A stretch of DNA of 64,000 nucleotides from positions 440,501 through 504,500 of the forward strand of contig NZ_CP034348.1 of assembly GCF_009762325.1 (NCBI RefSeq). The letters are read 5' to 3'. Numbering within the stretch: position 1 is the first letter of the stretch; each line of letters begins with the position of its first letter. The notes beneath the pieces are model-generated. The model saw only the letters and a program-made list of their open reading frames with translations, made no database searches and had not been told where the DNA came from. Source of the DNA: Roseovarius faecimaris (GTDB taxonomy: Bacteria; Pseudomonadota; Alphaproteobacteria; Rhodobacterales; Rhodobacteraceae). Position numbers and translations under genes: made by a program. Positions 34,285 to 43,411 of the stretch are shown one piece after another.

Positions 34285-35389
34285 AATCGGCGCTCTGATA
34301 CAGACGTTCAGGGCTCAGCGCGGCCAGTAAACCCGGGGCAAACCCGCTCTCGCCCTGCAAACACAGGTCGCGCGTCAGGGCGGCCAGGGCCGGGGCGGTC
34401 TGGATCCCGTAGCCCCCTTGCCCGGCGAGCCAGAAAAAGCCGGGCGCATCCGGCGCGAAGCCCGCCACCGGGCTGCGATCCGAAACGAAGCTGCGCAAGC
34501 CCGCCCAGCTGTGGGTGGGGCGCACAACGGGAATATCCACCATCTGCTCGAAACGGTACAGGCCTTCGGCCAGAACCATATCGTCCGGCCAGGCGTCCTG
34601 AGGTGCGAGAGGGTCCTCGTCGGCAGGGGAAATCATCAGCGCGGCACCGCTGGGCTTGGCATACCATGTTTCGCTGATTGAGCCGAACAGAGGCCAGGCC
34701 GCCACTTGCACACCGTCTGGCACGGGCATCATCACTGCCGAACGGCGCATCGGTTGCAGCCCGATCGGCCGCACCCCCGCAAGGGAAGCCACCTCGTCGG
34801 CCCAGGCGCCGGCGGCATTGATCACGATGGCCGCGCTATGCGTGTTTTGCGTGGTTTCGACACGCCAGCCCTCTGCCTCGCGCGTGATCGACTGCACCTT
34901 TTCACCGGTCAGCACGGCGCCGCCCCGCGCGCGCAACTGTCGCGCATAGCTTTGCAGCAGCAGATCCACGTCGATATCCTGGGCATCGCGTTCGATGATC
35001 GCGCCCGCGATCCGTTCGGTCCTGAGCACCGGCACCAGCGCCTGCGCCTCGTCCGGCGTCAGGCGTTCGATACCCGTCGTGCCTTCCAGATAGGCGTCAA
35101 GCGTGTCCATCTCTTCGGCTTGCGCGACCAGCAATTCGCCCCGCGGTGACAGAAACGAAACGCCACTGTCCCGGCCTGAAAGAACCGGATAAGCCGCCGC
35201 ATTCAGGGCGCGCAGCGTGGCGTTGCCGTAGTTCAGGATAAAGATCGCCGCCGAACGCCCGGTGGAATGCATGCCGATATGCGGCTCGGCTTCCAAAACG
35301 GTGACGCGGGCCTCCTCGGCCAGAAGGGCCGCGGCACTGATACCCGCCATGCCGCCGCCGATCACGAGGATATCAGGATGCGCGCTCAT
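34283..35389 (-). CDS. DAO-family FAD-dependent oxidoreductase
   Basis: A 368-residue flavoprotein. N-terminal FAD-binding fold DILVIGGGMAGISAAALLA; a second block HSTGRSAAIF and the C-terminal FVSDRSPVAGF, FFWLAGQGGYGIQTAPAL are typical of glycine/D-amino acid oxidases. It oxidises an amine or amino acid, with the substrate not predictable from sequence. Its start overlaps the stop of the amidohydrolase gene (ATGA), so a joint path is likely: the upstream enzyme would free an amino group that this one oxidises. Confidence 0.85.
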   Translation of the reverse strand: MSAHPDILVIGGGMAGISAAALLAEEARVTVLEAEPHIGMHSTGRSAAIFILNYGNATLRALNAAAYPVLSGRDSGVSFLSPRGELLVAQAEEMDTLDAYLEGTTGIERLTPDEAQALVPVLRTERIAGAIIERDAQDIDVDLLLQSYARQLRARGGAVLTGEKVQSITREAEGWRVETTQNTHSAAIVINAAGAWADEVASLAGVRPIGLQPMRRSAVMMPVPDGVQVAAWPLFGSISETWYAKPSGAALMISPADEDPLAPQDAWPDDMVLAEGLYRFEQMVDIPVVRPTHSWAGLRSFVSDRSPVAGFAPDAPGFFWLAGQGGYGIQTAPALAALTRDLCLQGESGFAPGLLAALSPERLYQSAD

Positions 35390-36408
35390 GCGTCCTGAAA
35401 CCCGGTGAGCGTGGCAGTCAGGTTTTCCGAGAGCGCATCGGACAGATAGCCGCCTTCCTGCACAAAAAGCGTCGGCAGTTTCGCACCAGCGATTGCCGCC
35501 CCGATCCGGGCAAAGCCGGGGGTGGTCACGGCAAGACCCTGGAAGGGGTCGTCGATATGCGCGTCGAGCCCAAGCGCCACGACAAGCGCATCGCAGCCAT
35601 AGGCGTGAATGCGGGTAAGAGCCGTCTCAAGGGTTGCGAGAAAGTCGTCGTCACCCGTGCCACGCGCCAGCGGCAGGTTCAGGTTGTAGCCCAGTCCGCG
35701 CCCCTCGCCGCGCTCCTGCGCGTGGCCCCAGAAGAACGGGTAGAACCGCGCAGGGTCGGCATGAATCGAAACAGTGAGCACATCGTCTCGGGCATAGAAC
35801 ATGCCTTGAGTGCCATTGCCGTGATGCACATCCACATCGAGGATCGCCGGTCGTCGGCCAAGGCTGCGCAGGCGTTCTGCGGCGATACCCGCATTGTTGA
35901 GAAAGCAGAACCCCCCGGCAAGATCGGCAAAGGCATGATGGCCCGGCGGACGCGTCAGCACATAGGCCGACTTTCCGTCCCCGGCGATATGATCGGCCCC
36001 GGCAATGGCCGATTGTGCCGACCAATAGGCCGCCTCCCATGTATGCGCGGCGATGGGGCAGGCGGTGTCGGCCTGGTGATACCCGGCCTGACCGACTGCG
36101 GATTTCGGGTAACCGTCGCTGCGTCGCGCGGGGTGGATGTTCGGGATCACCTCCGGCCCGGCCCCGTCGATCCTCTGCCAGCGGGCGTGGATCGTTTGCA
36201 GAAATGCCAGATATTCGGGGGTGTGGACGGCCGCGATGGGGGCAAGCCCCGTCTCATCAGGGTCAGTGATCACGCAGCCGGCCGCCTCGGCCCCGGCCAG
36301 AAGCCGGTTTATCCTCTCGGGCTGTTCGGGATTTGGCTTGATCGCACCATTGGCCATGAAATGCTGTGGATCATGTTTGCGCTGTCGGGTGTCGAAGAAG
36401 GCTTTCAT
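35386..36408 (-). CDS. Histone-deacetylase-like acetylpolyamine amidohydrolase
   Basis: A 340-residue zinc hydrolase of the HDAC superfamily. Start ATG 36408 is set by AGAGGA upstream; the frame runs further but without support. Active-site blocks are complete: RPPGHHAFAD (His pair), NNAGIAAERL, DVDVHHGNGTQ (zinc Asp and His) and the later GLDAHIDDP (zinc Asp). Bacterial members of this type remove acetyl groups from acetylated polyamines. Coupled to the flavoprotein gene, so polyamine or acetylamine breakdown is likely. Confidence 0.88.
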   Translation of the reverse strand: MKAFFDTRQRKHDPQHFMANGAIKPNPEQPERINRLLAGAEAAGCVITDPDETGLAPIAAVHTPEYLAFLQTIHARWQRIDGAGPEVIPNIHPARRSDGYPKSAVGQAGYHQADTACPIAAHTWEAAYWSAQSAIAGADHIAGDGKSAYVLTRPPGHHAFADLAGGFCFLNNAGIAAERLRSLGRRPAILDVDVHHGNGTQGMFYARDDVLTVSIHADPARFYPFFWGHAQERGEGRGLGYNLNLPLARGTGDDDFLATLETALTRIHAYGCDALVVALGLDAHIDDPFQGLAVTTPGFARIGAAIAGAKLPTLFVQEGGYLSDALSENLTATLTGFQDA

Positions 36409-36780
36409 GCGATGTCCTCTGGTTGCGCCGGTCCTTTGCCGAGAGTGGTCCCCCCGGTTTGGCGCATGACCGTGCGGATGCCAAGGGTCCATTTGTCGGG
36501 CGGGTTGACTGCGTTGCCCCTCCGGTGGCCTGTGGCAATCCCCCGCGCTGCGCTCATGCGGGCCAGAATGGTTATGGATCCAGAAAACCATGGCCCATGC
36601 CGCGCAAGGCGCGACCGGCACGCGCAGGCGCTCGGCAAAACGCGTCGTGATCTGCAATGCCGTCACAGCCCTTTTGCCTTCCGGTTGATGCGGGCCTTGG
36701 CCGTTGCCGCAAAACCGCAGCGATGCGACCGGGTGATGACAGACAAAGATTCGGGCTTCCCAAGGGTACATGCCGGATAT
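36409..36780 (-). other. Region upstream of the amidohydrolase gene, possible small coupled gene
   Basis: A minus-strand frame ends at 36405 (TGA) and overlaps the amidohydrolase ATG (ATGA), its tail reading WTLGIRTVMRQTGG and then GTTLGKGPAQPEDIA. Another minus frame carries TRFAERLRVPVAPCAAWAMV just before it. The two could be one gene broken by a frameshift or sequence error, or chance frames. I recognise neither. The right end of this region borders the divergent cobalamin riboswitch. Confidence 0.35.
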
Positions 36781-36784
36781 AGAA

Positions 36785-36985
36785 GCGGTCCTGCTTCGGT
36801 CCGGGTGTCACAGCCCGGTGAAAAGGGAACTATGGTGCGGCTCTCCGACGGGCCAAGGCCATGACTGCCCCCGCAACTGTAAGCGGCGAGCGAAGCCGGA
36901 TTACGTCACTGCCACTGATCAAGAAGTGGTGGGAAGACCCGGCCAAGCTGTGACCCGCAAGTCAGGAGACCTGCCGAGGTGATCA
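36785..36985 (+). promoter_or_regulatory. Cobalamin riboswitch
   Basis: Contains, in order, a cobalamin-class entry stem (CGGTCCTGCTTCGGTCCGGG), GGTGAAAAGGGAA, the CCCCCGCAACTGTAAG core, a GCCACTG hairpin, GGGAAGACC and the B12 box-like GCAAGTCAGGAGACCTGCC near 36958-36975. All are class landmarks with the expected spacing. It precedes the btu operon. On binding adenosylcobalamin it should switch off translation or transcription of btuB and the genes after it. Confidence 0.93.
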
Positions 36986-37120
36986 CCCTGTTCATACGCG
37001 GGGCGCGTTATGGGCAACGGTTCTTCCGTAGTGGTGGCACAACTCACCGTCTACGGGAGCTTTCTGTCTTCCGGTGACATCGCAAAACCAAACGTCCCAT
37101 GCGGGACACCGGAGACCGAT

Positions 37121-38950
37121 ATGACCCACCGTCTCACCACAGCCACGTTGCTGGCCTCTTCCACCATTCTTGGCGGCGCCGCCTTCGCGCAGGAACCGTT
37201 CGATCTTGGCACGCTGGTGCTTTCGGCCAGCCTGAGCCCGGTCGACGCTTCCAGCACCGGCACCTCTGTCGATGTGCTGGAAGGCGACGACGCAGGCGCC
37301 AACGATACGACCGTGCTCGACCGTCTGACGCGCCTGCCGGGTGTATCCTCCACCTCCAATGGCGGGCTTGGTGCGCTGGCCGGGATCAGTATCCGTGGCC
37401 TACCGTCGCGCTATGTCGGCGTGCGGATTGACGGGATTGACGTGCTTGATCCGTCGGGCACGCAAAACCAGTTCAACTTTGGCGGCTTCACCGGCGCGGG
37501 CGTGGGCCGGGTCGAGCTGCTGCGCGGGTCGCAATCGGCGCTTTACGGCTCGGAGGCGATTGGTGGGGTGATCAATATCACCTCCTGGCGTCCCGAAGAG
37601 CTGGGCTTTTCCGGTGTGGCGCAGATCGAGGCGGGCAGCTTCGAGACCTATTCCGGCAGCTTCAGCGTTGGCGCCCGCTCTGAAAACGGATTTGTCGCCC
37701 TCAGCTATGGCCGGGTCGAATCCGAAGGTATATCGGCACAAAGCTTCAACCCCGAAAAGGATGGCTTTGAGCAAAGCACGCTGAACCTGAGCGCCGAATA
37801 TGACGTGAATGACATGCTGACCTTCGGCGGCTCGGTCTACTACCGGACCGGCGATATCGAGTTCGACCGCTCCAGCTTCACCAATGATGCCAGCGGTGAG
37901 ATTTCTTCGGAAGAGCTGGGCGCACGGGTGTACACACGGCTGGTGACCGGCACTATCACCCATGAGCTGAGCTACAGTTATTTCGACATCGACCGGAAAG
38001 ATCCCGGCGGGTTCACCACGCGCTTCCAGGGCGAGCGGCAGACGCTGTCCTATCTCGGCACCGCGGAGCTGAGCGAGATGGTCACGGTCAATTTCGGGGT
38101 GGATTACTCCGAAGAGGATATCAACTCGGGCGTCACTGTGGGTAGCGAAGACAACACCTCGGTTATGGCCGAGCTGCTCTATCGGCCCACCGATCAGATC
38201 GACCTGTCTTTCGCGCTGCGCCACGATGACAACTCCGATTTCGGCGGCGAGACGACCGGCCGGTTCGCGGCGGCGTTCCGGGTCACCGACGAGGTGACGA
38301 TCCGCGCCGCGGCCGGCACGGGATATCGCGCGCCGTCGCTCTATGAACGGTTCAGCGCCTTTGGCGATCCGGCATTGCAGCCGGAAACAAGCCTCAGCTA
38401 CGAACTGGGCGTTGAGAAAACCTATGGCGAGCGCGGGTTTGTCAAAGCCACGCTGTTTCATGCCGAGATCGACGATCTGATTGATTTCGACCCGGCGGCG
38501 GTGGCCTGTGGCAGCGGTTTCGGCTGCTATAACCAGGTGCCGGGCACGACCACGTCGAAGGGGATCGAGCTGTCGGGGGAATATGCCCTTTCACCGATGC
38601 TGACGCTGTTTGGGGCCTACACCTATACCGATGCCAAGACCAACGGTGTGCGCCTGACCCGGACGCCCAAGCATGACGCGGTGATCGGACTGAATGCCGA
38701 TTTCACCGACCGTTTCTCGGGCTATGTGGACGTGCGCCACGTGGCCGATGTCGTTCCCAGCGCCTTTGCGCCGGCGAACAACAAAGTAGGGGATTATACG
38801 CTGGTGGGGGCGGGTCTGTCCTATGATGTGACCGACAGGGCCGAGCTGTACCTGCGGGTCGAAAACCTGTTTGATGAAAGCTATGAGACCGCAGGGGGCT
38901 TCAACCAGCCGGGTCGCGCGGCCTATGTCGGGCTTCGTGCGAATTTCTGA
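37121..38950 (+). CDS. btuB: TonB-dependent cobalamin receptor
   Basis: A 609-residue outer membrane receptor. ATG 37121 follows GGAG 6 bases upstream; the open frame starts at 37010 inside the riboswitch leader. Signal peptide ends at AFAQ (about 24). Plug domain from about 30 (LVLSASLSPVDASSTGTSVD, IRGLPSRYVGVRIDGI, LRGSQSALYGSEAIGGVINI), then a 22-strand barrel ending with the terminal Phe in GLRANF. BtuB is assigned because of the riboswitch and the btuFCD-cbiZ genes that follow. Confidence 0.92.
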   Translation: MTHRLTTATLLASSTILGGAAFAQEPFDLGTLVLSASLSPVDASSTGTSVDVLEGDDAGANDTTVLDRLTRLPGVSSTSNGGLGALAGISIRGLPSRYVGVRIDGIDVLDPSGTQNQFNFGGFTGAGVGRVELLRGSQSALYGSEAIGGVINITSWRPEELGFSGVAQIEAGSFETYSGSFSVGARSENGFVALSYGRVESEGISAQSFNPEKDGFEQSTLNLSAEYDVNDMLTFGGSVYYRTGDIEFDRSSFTNDASGEISSEELGARVYTRLVTGTITHELSYSYFDIDRKDPGGFTTRFQGERQTLSYLGTAELSEMVTVNFGVDYSEEDINSGVTVGSEDNTSVMAELLYRPTDQIDLSFALRHDDNSDFGGETTGRFAAAFRVTDEVTIRAAAGTGYRAPSLYERFSAFGDPALQPETSLSYELGVEKTYGERGFVKATLFHAEIDDLIDFDPAAVACGSGFGCYNQVPGTTTSKGIELSGEYALSPMLTLFGAYTYTDAKTNGVRLTRTPKHDAVIGLNADFTDRFSGYVDVRHVADVVPSAFAPANNKVGDYTLVGAGLSYDVTDRAELYLRVENLFDESYETAGGFNQPGRAAYVGLRANF

Positions 38951-39794
38951 GGCCATATGCCGGGCCGCGCGCGCCCTCGTGGCGGGCGCGGCCGTGGCGC
39001 TTGCGGGCCCGGTTTGGTCCGACGCACCTGAGCGGGTCGTTTCGATCAATCTCTGCACCGATCAGCTTGCCATGTTGCTGGCGGGGCAGGGGCAGTTGCA
39101 TTCGGTCTCGCGCATCGCGTCGGATCGCAATGTATCGCCCATGGCCGACGAGGCCGCGCGCTATCTGACCAATTACGGTCAGGCCGAAGAGGTTTACATG
39201 ATGCAGCCCGATCTGGTGCTGGCCGGGCGCTTCACTCCTGCCGCGACGGTGGAGATGCTCGAAGGCTTGGGTATCGAGGTCGTGATCTTTGACATCACCA
39301 AATCCATCGACGGGGTGCGCGAACAGATCCTCAAGATGGGCGAGGTCCTGCATCGGGAGGAGGCCGCCGCGGCCTTGCTGGCCGAGTTCGACGCGCGGCG
39401 CGCCGTGCTTGAGGAGCAGGGCGGCGCACGGCCGAGCGCGATGCTCTACTACGCCAATGGCTACACCTCGGGCACGGAAACGCTGGCCAATGAGATCCTC
39501 GAACTGGCCGGGTTTTCCAACGCGGCGATTGCCGCAGGCTATAACTGGGGCCAGAAAATGCCACTGGAGGTACTGGCGCTGACAGATCCCGATCTTGTGA
39601 TCACCTCTCAGCCCTATCCGGGCGGGTCGCGGGCCGAGGATGTGATGGCGCATCCGGTGGTGCGGGCGATGAAGGCCGGGCGGGCGAACAGCACGATGGC
39701 CGATAGTGACTGGGTCTGCGGTACGCCTTTCGTGCTGCGCGCGGCGGAAAAACTGGCGGCGCTGCGGCGCGAGATGACAGGGGCCGCGCAATGA
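38925..39794 (+). CDS. btuF: Cobalamin ABC transporter substrate-binding protein
   Basis: A 289-residue periplasmic protein. I put the start at ATG 38925, overlapping btuB by 26 bases, because it gives a normal signal peptide (AARALVAGAAVALAGPVWSD). Fold of the BtuF/FhuD class: ERVVSINLCTDQLAMLLAGQ, an internal helix backbone, and WGQKMPLEVLALTDPDLVIT. It carries B12 from the receptor to the BtuCD transporter. Confidence 0.88.
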   Translation: MSGFVRISEAICRAARALVAGAAVALAGPVWSDAPERVVSINLCTDQLAMLLAGQGQLHSVSRIASDRNVSPMADEAARYLTNYGQAEEVYMMQPDLVLAGRFTPAATVEMLEGLGIEVVIFDITKSIDGVREQILKMGEVLHREEAAAALLAEFDARRAVLEEQGGARPSAMLYYANGYTSGTETLANEILELAGFSNAAIAAGYNWGQKMPLEVLALTDPDLVITSQPYPGGSRAEDVMAHPVVRAMKAGRANSTMADSDWVCGTPFVLRAAEKLAALRREMTGAAQ

Positions 39795-40774
39795 CCCGCT
39801 TGCTGCTCGGGCTGGGCCTGTTGGTTGCGCTGCTCTTTGCGGGCTCGCTGCTTATCGGCCCCGCGCGGATCGGGCTGGGCGAGAGCCTGAGCGCGCTGTT
39901 GCAGGGCGGGGAACATCCCGTTGCTCTGGTCATGCGCGAGGTGCGTCTGCCGCGCGCCCTTCTGGCGGTGATGATTGGCGCCAGCCTTGGCCTTGCGGGG
40001 GCGGCGATGCAGGGCTATCTGCGCAACCCCCTGGCCGAGCCGGGGCTGATCGGGGTCTCGGGATCGGCCGCTTTGGGCGCGGTCCTGGCGATTCAAACCG
40101 GATTCGCCGCCAGTTTCGCCCTTGCCCTGCCCATGACAGCGCTTTTGGGGGCGTTCGGGGGTGTTTTGCTGGTCATGCTGCTGGCCGGGCCCAGGGGCAC
40201 CTCTCTGACGCTCATACTGGCGGGGATCGCGGTTTCGGCGCTGGCGGCCGCTCTTACGTCGCTGGTGCTCAACCTGTCGCCCAACCCGTTTGCCGCCTCC
40301 GAGATCGTGTTCTGGATGATGGGATCGCTTGCCGACCGGTCGATGACCCATGTCTGGCTGGCTCTGCCGTTCATGCTGGTGGGGGTTGGATTGCTTCTGA
40401 GCCTCGGGCGCGGTCTGAACGCGCTGACGCTGGGCGAGGACGCCGCACAGGCGATGGGTGTGGGTCTGCGTGGCCTGCGCTTGCGCCTTGTCATTGGCAC
40501 GGCCTGCGTCGTGGGGGCGGGGACCGCAGTGGCGGGTGCGATCGGCTTTGTCGGTCTGGTGGTGCCGCATGTCCTGCGTCCGCTGGTGGGGGCACAGCCC
40601 TCGCGCCTTCTGTGGAGTTCTGCGCTGGGCGGGGCGGCGATGCTGCTGGCCGCTGACATTGCCGTGCGGATGATCCTGCCGGACCGGGATCTGAAGCTGG
40701 GTGTGCTGACGGCGCTGGTGGGCGCGCCCTTGTTCCTGCACCTGATCCTCAAGCTGAGGAGGGAGCGGATATGA
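39791..40774 (+). CDS. btuC: Cobalamin ABC transporter permease
   Basis: A 327-residue FecCD-family permease with about ten transmembrane segments. Typical blocks: LPRALLAVMIGASLGLAGAA, NPLAEPGLIGVSGSAALGAV, GFVGLVVPHVLRPLVG. ATG overlaps the btuF stop. Works as a dimer with BtuD. No second permease is present, so the transporter is a homodimer in this part. Confidence 0.92.
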   Translation: MTRLLLGLGLLVALLFAGSLLIGPARIGLGESLSALLQGGEHPVALVMREVRLPRALLAVMIGASLGLAGAAMQGYLRNPLAEPGLIGVSGSAALGAVLAIQTGFAASFALALPMTALLGAFGGVLLVMLLAGPRGTSLTLILAGIAVSALAAALTSLVLNLSPNPFAASEIVFWMMGSLADRSMTHVWLALPFMLVGVGLLLSLGRGLNALTLGEDAAQAMGVGLRGLRLRLVIGTACVVGAGTAVAGAIGFVGLVVPHVLRPLVGAQPSRLLWSSALGGAAMLLAADIAVRMILPDRDLKLGVLTALVGAPLFLHLILKLRRERI

Positions 40775-41517
40775 CCGGGCTGACTCTCTCCAACCTGACG
40801 GTGCGTCTGCAGGGCCGGGCGGTTTTCGAAGATGTGAGCCTGCACATCGGCGCGGGCGAATGCGTGGGGCTGATCGGCCCCAATGGCGCGGGCAAGACGA
40901 CGCTCATGCGGGCCGCGCTTGGTCTGTTGCCGCATGAGGGGCACAGCTCGCTCAGTGCGCTTCCTGCATCCGAGCGCGCACGGCAGGCCGCCTGGATGCC
41001 GCAGGCGCGCGAGATTGCCTGGCCTGTGACCGTAGAGACGGTGGTGAGCCTTGGCCGGATGCCGCACCGGGACGGACCGACGCGCGACCGCGAGGCGGTG
41101 GATGCCGCCTTGAGAGAGATGGAGCTGACCGCGATGCGGGACCGTCCAGCGACACAGCTGTCCGGCGGAGAGCAGGCCCGGGTGCTGATCGCCCGCGCCC
41201 TGGCGCAGGATACGCCGCTTCTGATGGCGGACGAGCCGATCGCCGGGCTGGATCCGGCACACCAGATGGCCACAATGGAAACCTTTGAGCGTCTGGCGGG
41301 GCAGGGCAAGTCGGTCCTGGTCTCGCTGCATGACCTGGGGCTTGCCGTGCGCCATTGTACCCGGCTGGTCCTGCTGGGGCAGGGGCGTCTGGTGGCGGAC
41401 GGCCCCCCTCAGGAGGTGCTGACGCCCGCGCGCCTGGCCGAGGTGTTCGGCATTCGCGCCATCTTTGAGCAGACGGAAAACGGGCTGGTCTATCAACCGC
41501 TTGAGGTGATCCGATGA
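40771..41517 (+). CDS. btuD: Cobalamin ABC transporter ATPase
   Basis: A 248-residue ATPase. Walker A GPNGAGKTT, Q-loop, signature LSGGEQARVLIARAL, Walker B LLMADEPIAGLD and switch His in SLHDLGLAVRHC. Overlaps the btuC and cbiZ genes by ATGA at each end. Assigned to cobalamin from operon context. Confidence 0.92.
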   Translation: MTGLTLSNLTVRLQGRAVFEDVSLHIGAGECVGLIGPNGAGKTTLMRAALGLLPHEGHSSLSALPASERARQAAWMPQAREIAWPVTVETVVSLGRMPHRDGPTRDREAVDAALREMELTAMRDRPATQLSGGEQARVLIARALAQDTPLLMADEPIAGLDPAHQMATMETFERLAGQGKSVLVSLHDLGLAVRHCTRLVLLGQGRLVADGPPQEVLTPARLAEVFGIRAIFEQTENGLVYQPLEVIR

Positions 41518-42176
41518 TCCGTCTCACGCTCGAACGGCCCTGGCTTGATGTGGCCTTCGAGACCGAAATGCCGGTGCTGAGCTGGGCCATCAACCGGCCC
41601 GGTTTGGTGCGCGCGCAGCGCATCCTGTGGCGCGAGGTGCGCAATGCCGATCTGCCGGTGGATCTGGATGTGGAGGCGTGGCTGGCCTCTGAGTTGAAGG
41701 CGCGCGGGGCAGGGGACGCAGTGACCTTCCTGACCTCCCGCGATATCCGTGCCTATACCGAGAGCACGGCGACAGTAGAGGACGTGACCGCGCGGGCCAT
41801 CGCGACGGTGGGCTTTTCCAATGCCGAGCGGGTGGGTCACAGGATCGACCGCTCGGGCAAGGATTGGGGGACGGTGAACGTGGCTCTGTGCCTGAGCGAG
41901 GGCCTGACCGAGGCCGCGCGGCTTGAGACGATGAGTATCGTGGTTCAGGCCCGTACAGCGGCTATCGTTGACGCTTCGGTGCGCCTGCCGCCGGGGCTTG
42001 CCACCGGGACGGGCACGGATTGCGCCGCCGTTGCCGCCCCCGAAGGTCAGGCACAATATGCCGGTTTGCACACCGCTATCGGAGAAGCAGTGGGCCGGGC
42101 CGTCTATGACGCGGTATGGGAAGGGGCGCAGGACTGGATCGCAAGCAACCGGACAGGCGATATCGCCAACGGTTGA
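41514..42176 (+). CDS. cbiZ: Adenosylcobinamide amidohydrolase
   Basis: A 220-residue CbiZ. It cuts the amide link in adenosylcobinamide, giving adenosylcobyric acid for salvage, and in photosynthetic relatives can also act on pseudocobalamin. Conserved blocks: DIRAYTE, ATVGFSNAERVG, GTVNVALCLSEGLTEAA, and TGTGTDCAAVA. Fused by overlap to the btu transporter genes, it fits import of incomplete corrinoids. Its end is 6 bases from a convergent gene. Confidence 0.92.
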   Translation: MIRLTLERPWLDVAFETEMPVLSWAINRPGLVRAQRILWREVRNADLPVDLDVEAWLASELKARGAGDAVTFLTSRDIRAYTESTATVEDVTARAIATVGFSNAERVGHRIDRSGKDWGTVNVALCLSEGLTEAARLETMSIVVQARTAAIVDASVRLPPGLATGTGTDCAAVAAPEGQAQYAGLHTAIGEAVGRAVYDAVWEGAQDWIASNRTGDIANG

Positions 42177-42182
42177 GCGGCG

Positions 42183-42704
42183 TCAAACGGGCAGGCGCGG
42201 CGCGCTGCTGTCGCGGGACCAGACCAGAACGGGCGCCCCGCCTTTGCGTTTCATCTGTGCCAGCATATGTTCGGTGCGCATGCCAGGCAGGCTCGAAAAC
42301 GCGTCAAACAGCCGATCCGCGCCTTCGGCGTTGACAGGAATGTAGAGATCAGGCTGCCCCTGTTGCGACAAAGACCAATGCGCCGGGTGGCCAGTCGGGT
42401 CGAGCGTGATCCGGCTGACTTCCGACAGTGCAACCGCGCCCCCCGTGAGCGGGCCGAAATAAGCGATCTGACCTTCTGTCACCTGCACAACGCCGGGCCC
42501 CTGACCCGCGAGGCGGAAGCGGCCTCGCTGCATACCGGCCAGCATCAATCCGATCCCGGCGGCGCTTATCACCCATCCGATCCAGGCGACCGCGCCCTGT
42601 GTTCCAAGCGCCCACCACAGCCCCAGCGCGGTGCATCCCGCTCCCAGCATCGCTTCGCGCCAGCGCTGGAGCCACTGGCGGGCTTCGGGACGAACGAAGC
42701 TCAT
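42183..42704 (-). CDS. Hypothetical membrane protein
   Basis: A 173-residue protein. Residues about 18-58 contain two hydrophobic segments (MLGAGCTALGLWWALGTQGA, VAWIGWVISAAGIGLMLAG). The remainder is soluble and beta-rich (VQVTEGQIAYFGPLTGGAVA). Start overlaps the stop of the next gene upstream (ATGA). Conserved hypothetical in this family of bacteria; function unknown. Confidence 0.7.
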   Translation of the reverse strand: MSFVRPEARQWLQRWREAMLGAGCTALGLWWALGTQGAVAWIGWVISAAGIGLMLAGMQRGRFRLAGQGPGVVQVTEGQIAYFGPLTGGAVALSEVSRITLDPTGHPAHWSLSQQGQPDLYIPVNAEGADRLFDAFSSLPGMRTEHMLAQMKRKGGAPVLVWSRDSSAPRLPV

Positions 42705-43411
42705 GAGCCGTCCCTGTCAAGCGGATGCCAGGGCATGGGCGCCATCTCGGACGATCCGCGCGGGCGTGTGTCGTAAGGGGCGGTGATTGGTTCGAACGCC
42801 ATGTCGGTGAAATCCCGGATCAGGGTCAGCTCCTGTCCGCGCCGCCGCCAGAGCTTGCCGCCCTTGGTATCGTATTTCGAAAGATCCGGATGCTGGCCTG
42901 GTGTCGTTTGATGCGCGCGTAGGGCTTTGGCTTTGCTCAGCCTTACGCACGCGCCCTTGGGCGTGCGCAGCCCGGACGGGCATTCGGCACTCGGTTCGAC
43001 GCGGGACAGTCGGCTCAGCCCGGTGGCCTGGCCGATGATGTCCTTGTCACCGTCCGCCACATATCGGGTGGTGTCGATGAAAACACCCCCACCGCCCCAG
43101 GTATCGCCCTGCGGGAAAAGTGCGAGGGCGGTGAAGTAGGGAGGACGAGAAATAGCGGTATAGCTGCCTTTCGCCTCCGATCCCCAACGCCCGTCGAGAG
43201 CGAAATAAATGAAATGCCGCCCATCCGGGCTGATGTCGCACCGTTCCGCATAGACCTTGTGTTTGAGCCATTGGCCGTCCTCGAACCTGTCGGTGTCGCG
43301 GTCCCACAGGATCATGCGAAAGGTCTTGGATGGACCTTGCCGCAGGATCACGGCCTGGCTGTTCTCTGTCGCGAAGAAGAGATGCAGGCGGCAATAGGGC
43401 TCGGTGTTCAT
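42701..43411 (-). CDS. Hypothetical protein in the rsmE operon
   Basis: A 236-residue soluble protein. Start ATG 43411 overlaps the rsmE stop (ATGA). Sequence has beta-propeller-like repeats (RDTDRFEDGQWLKHKVYAER, CDISPDGRHFIYFAL, WRRRGQELTLIRDF), as in WD/PD40-type folds, but too short for a whole propeller. No signal peptide. Function unknown. Confidence 0.65.
   Translation of the reverse strand: MNTEPYCRLHLFFATENSQAVILRQGPSKTFRMILWDRDTDRFEDGQWLKHKVYAERCDISPDGRHFIYFALDGRWGSEAKGSYTAISRPPYFTALALFPQGDTWGGGGVFIDTTRYVADGDKDIIGQATGLSRLSRVEPSAECPSGLRTPKGACVRLSKAKALRAHQTTPGQHPDLSKYDTKGGKLWRRRGQELTLIRDFTDMAFEPITAPYDTRPRGSSEMAPMPWHPLDRDGS

Noticed and set aside
36772-37120. Protein starts inside the cobalamin riboswitch (such as 37010)
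   Set aside because: The region folds as a riboswitch, and the receptor signal peptide and ribosome binding site put the start at 37121.
39614-41496. Long minus-strand frames opposite btuC and btuD
   Set aside because: Shadows; btuC and btuD have full sets of family motifs and overlapping starts in the operon.
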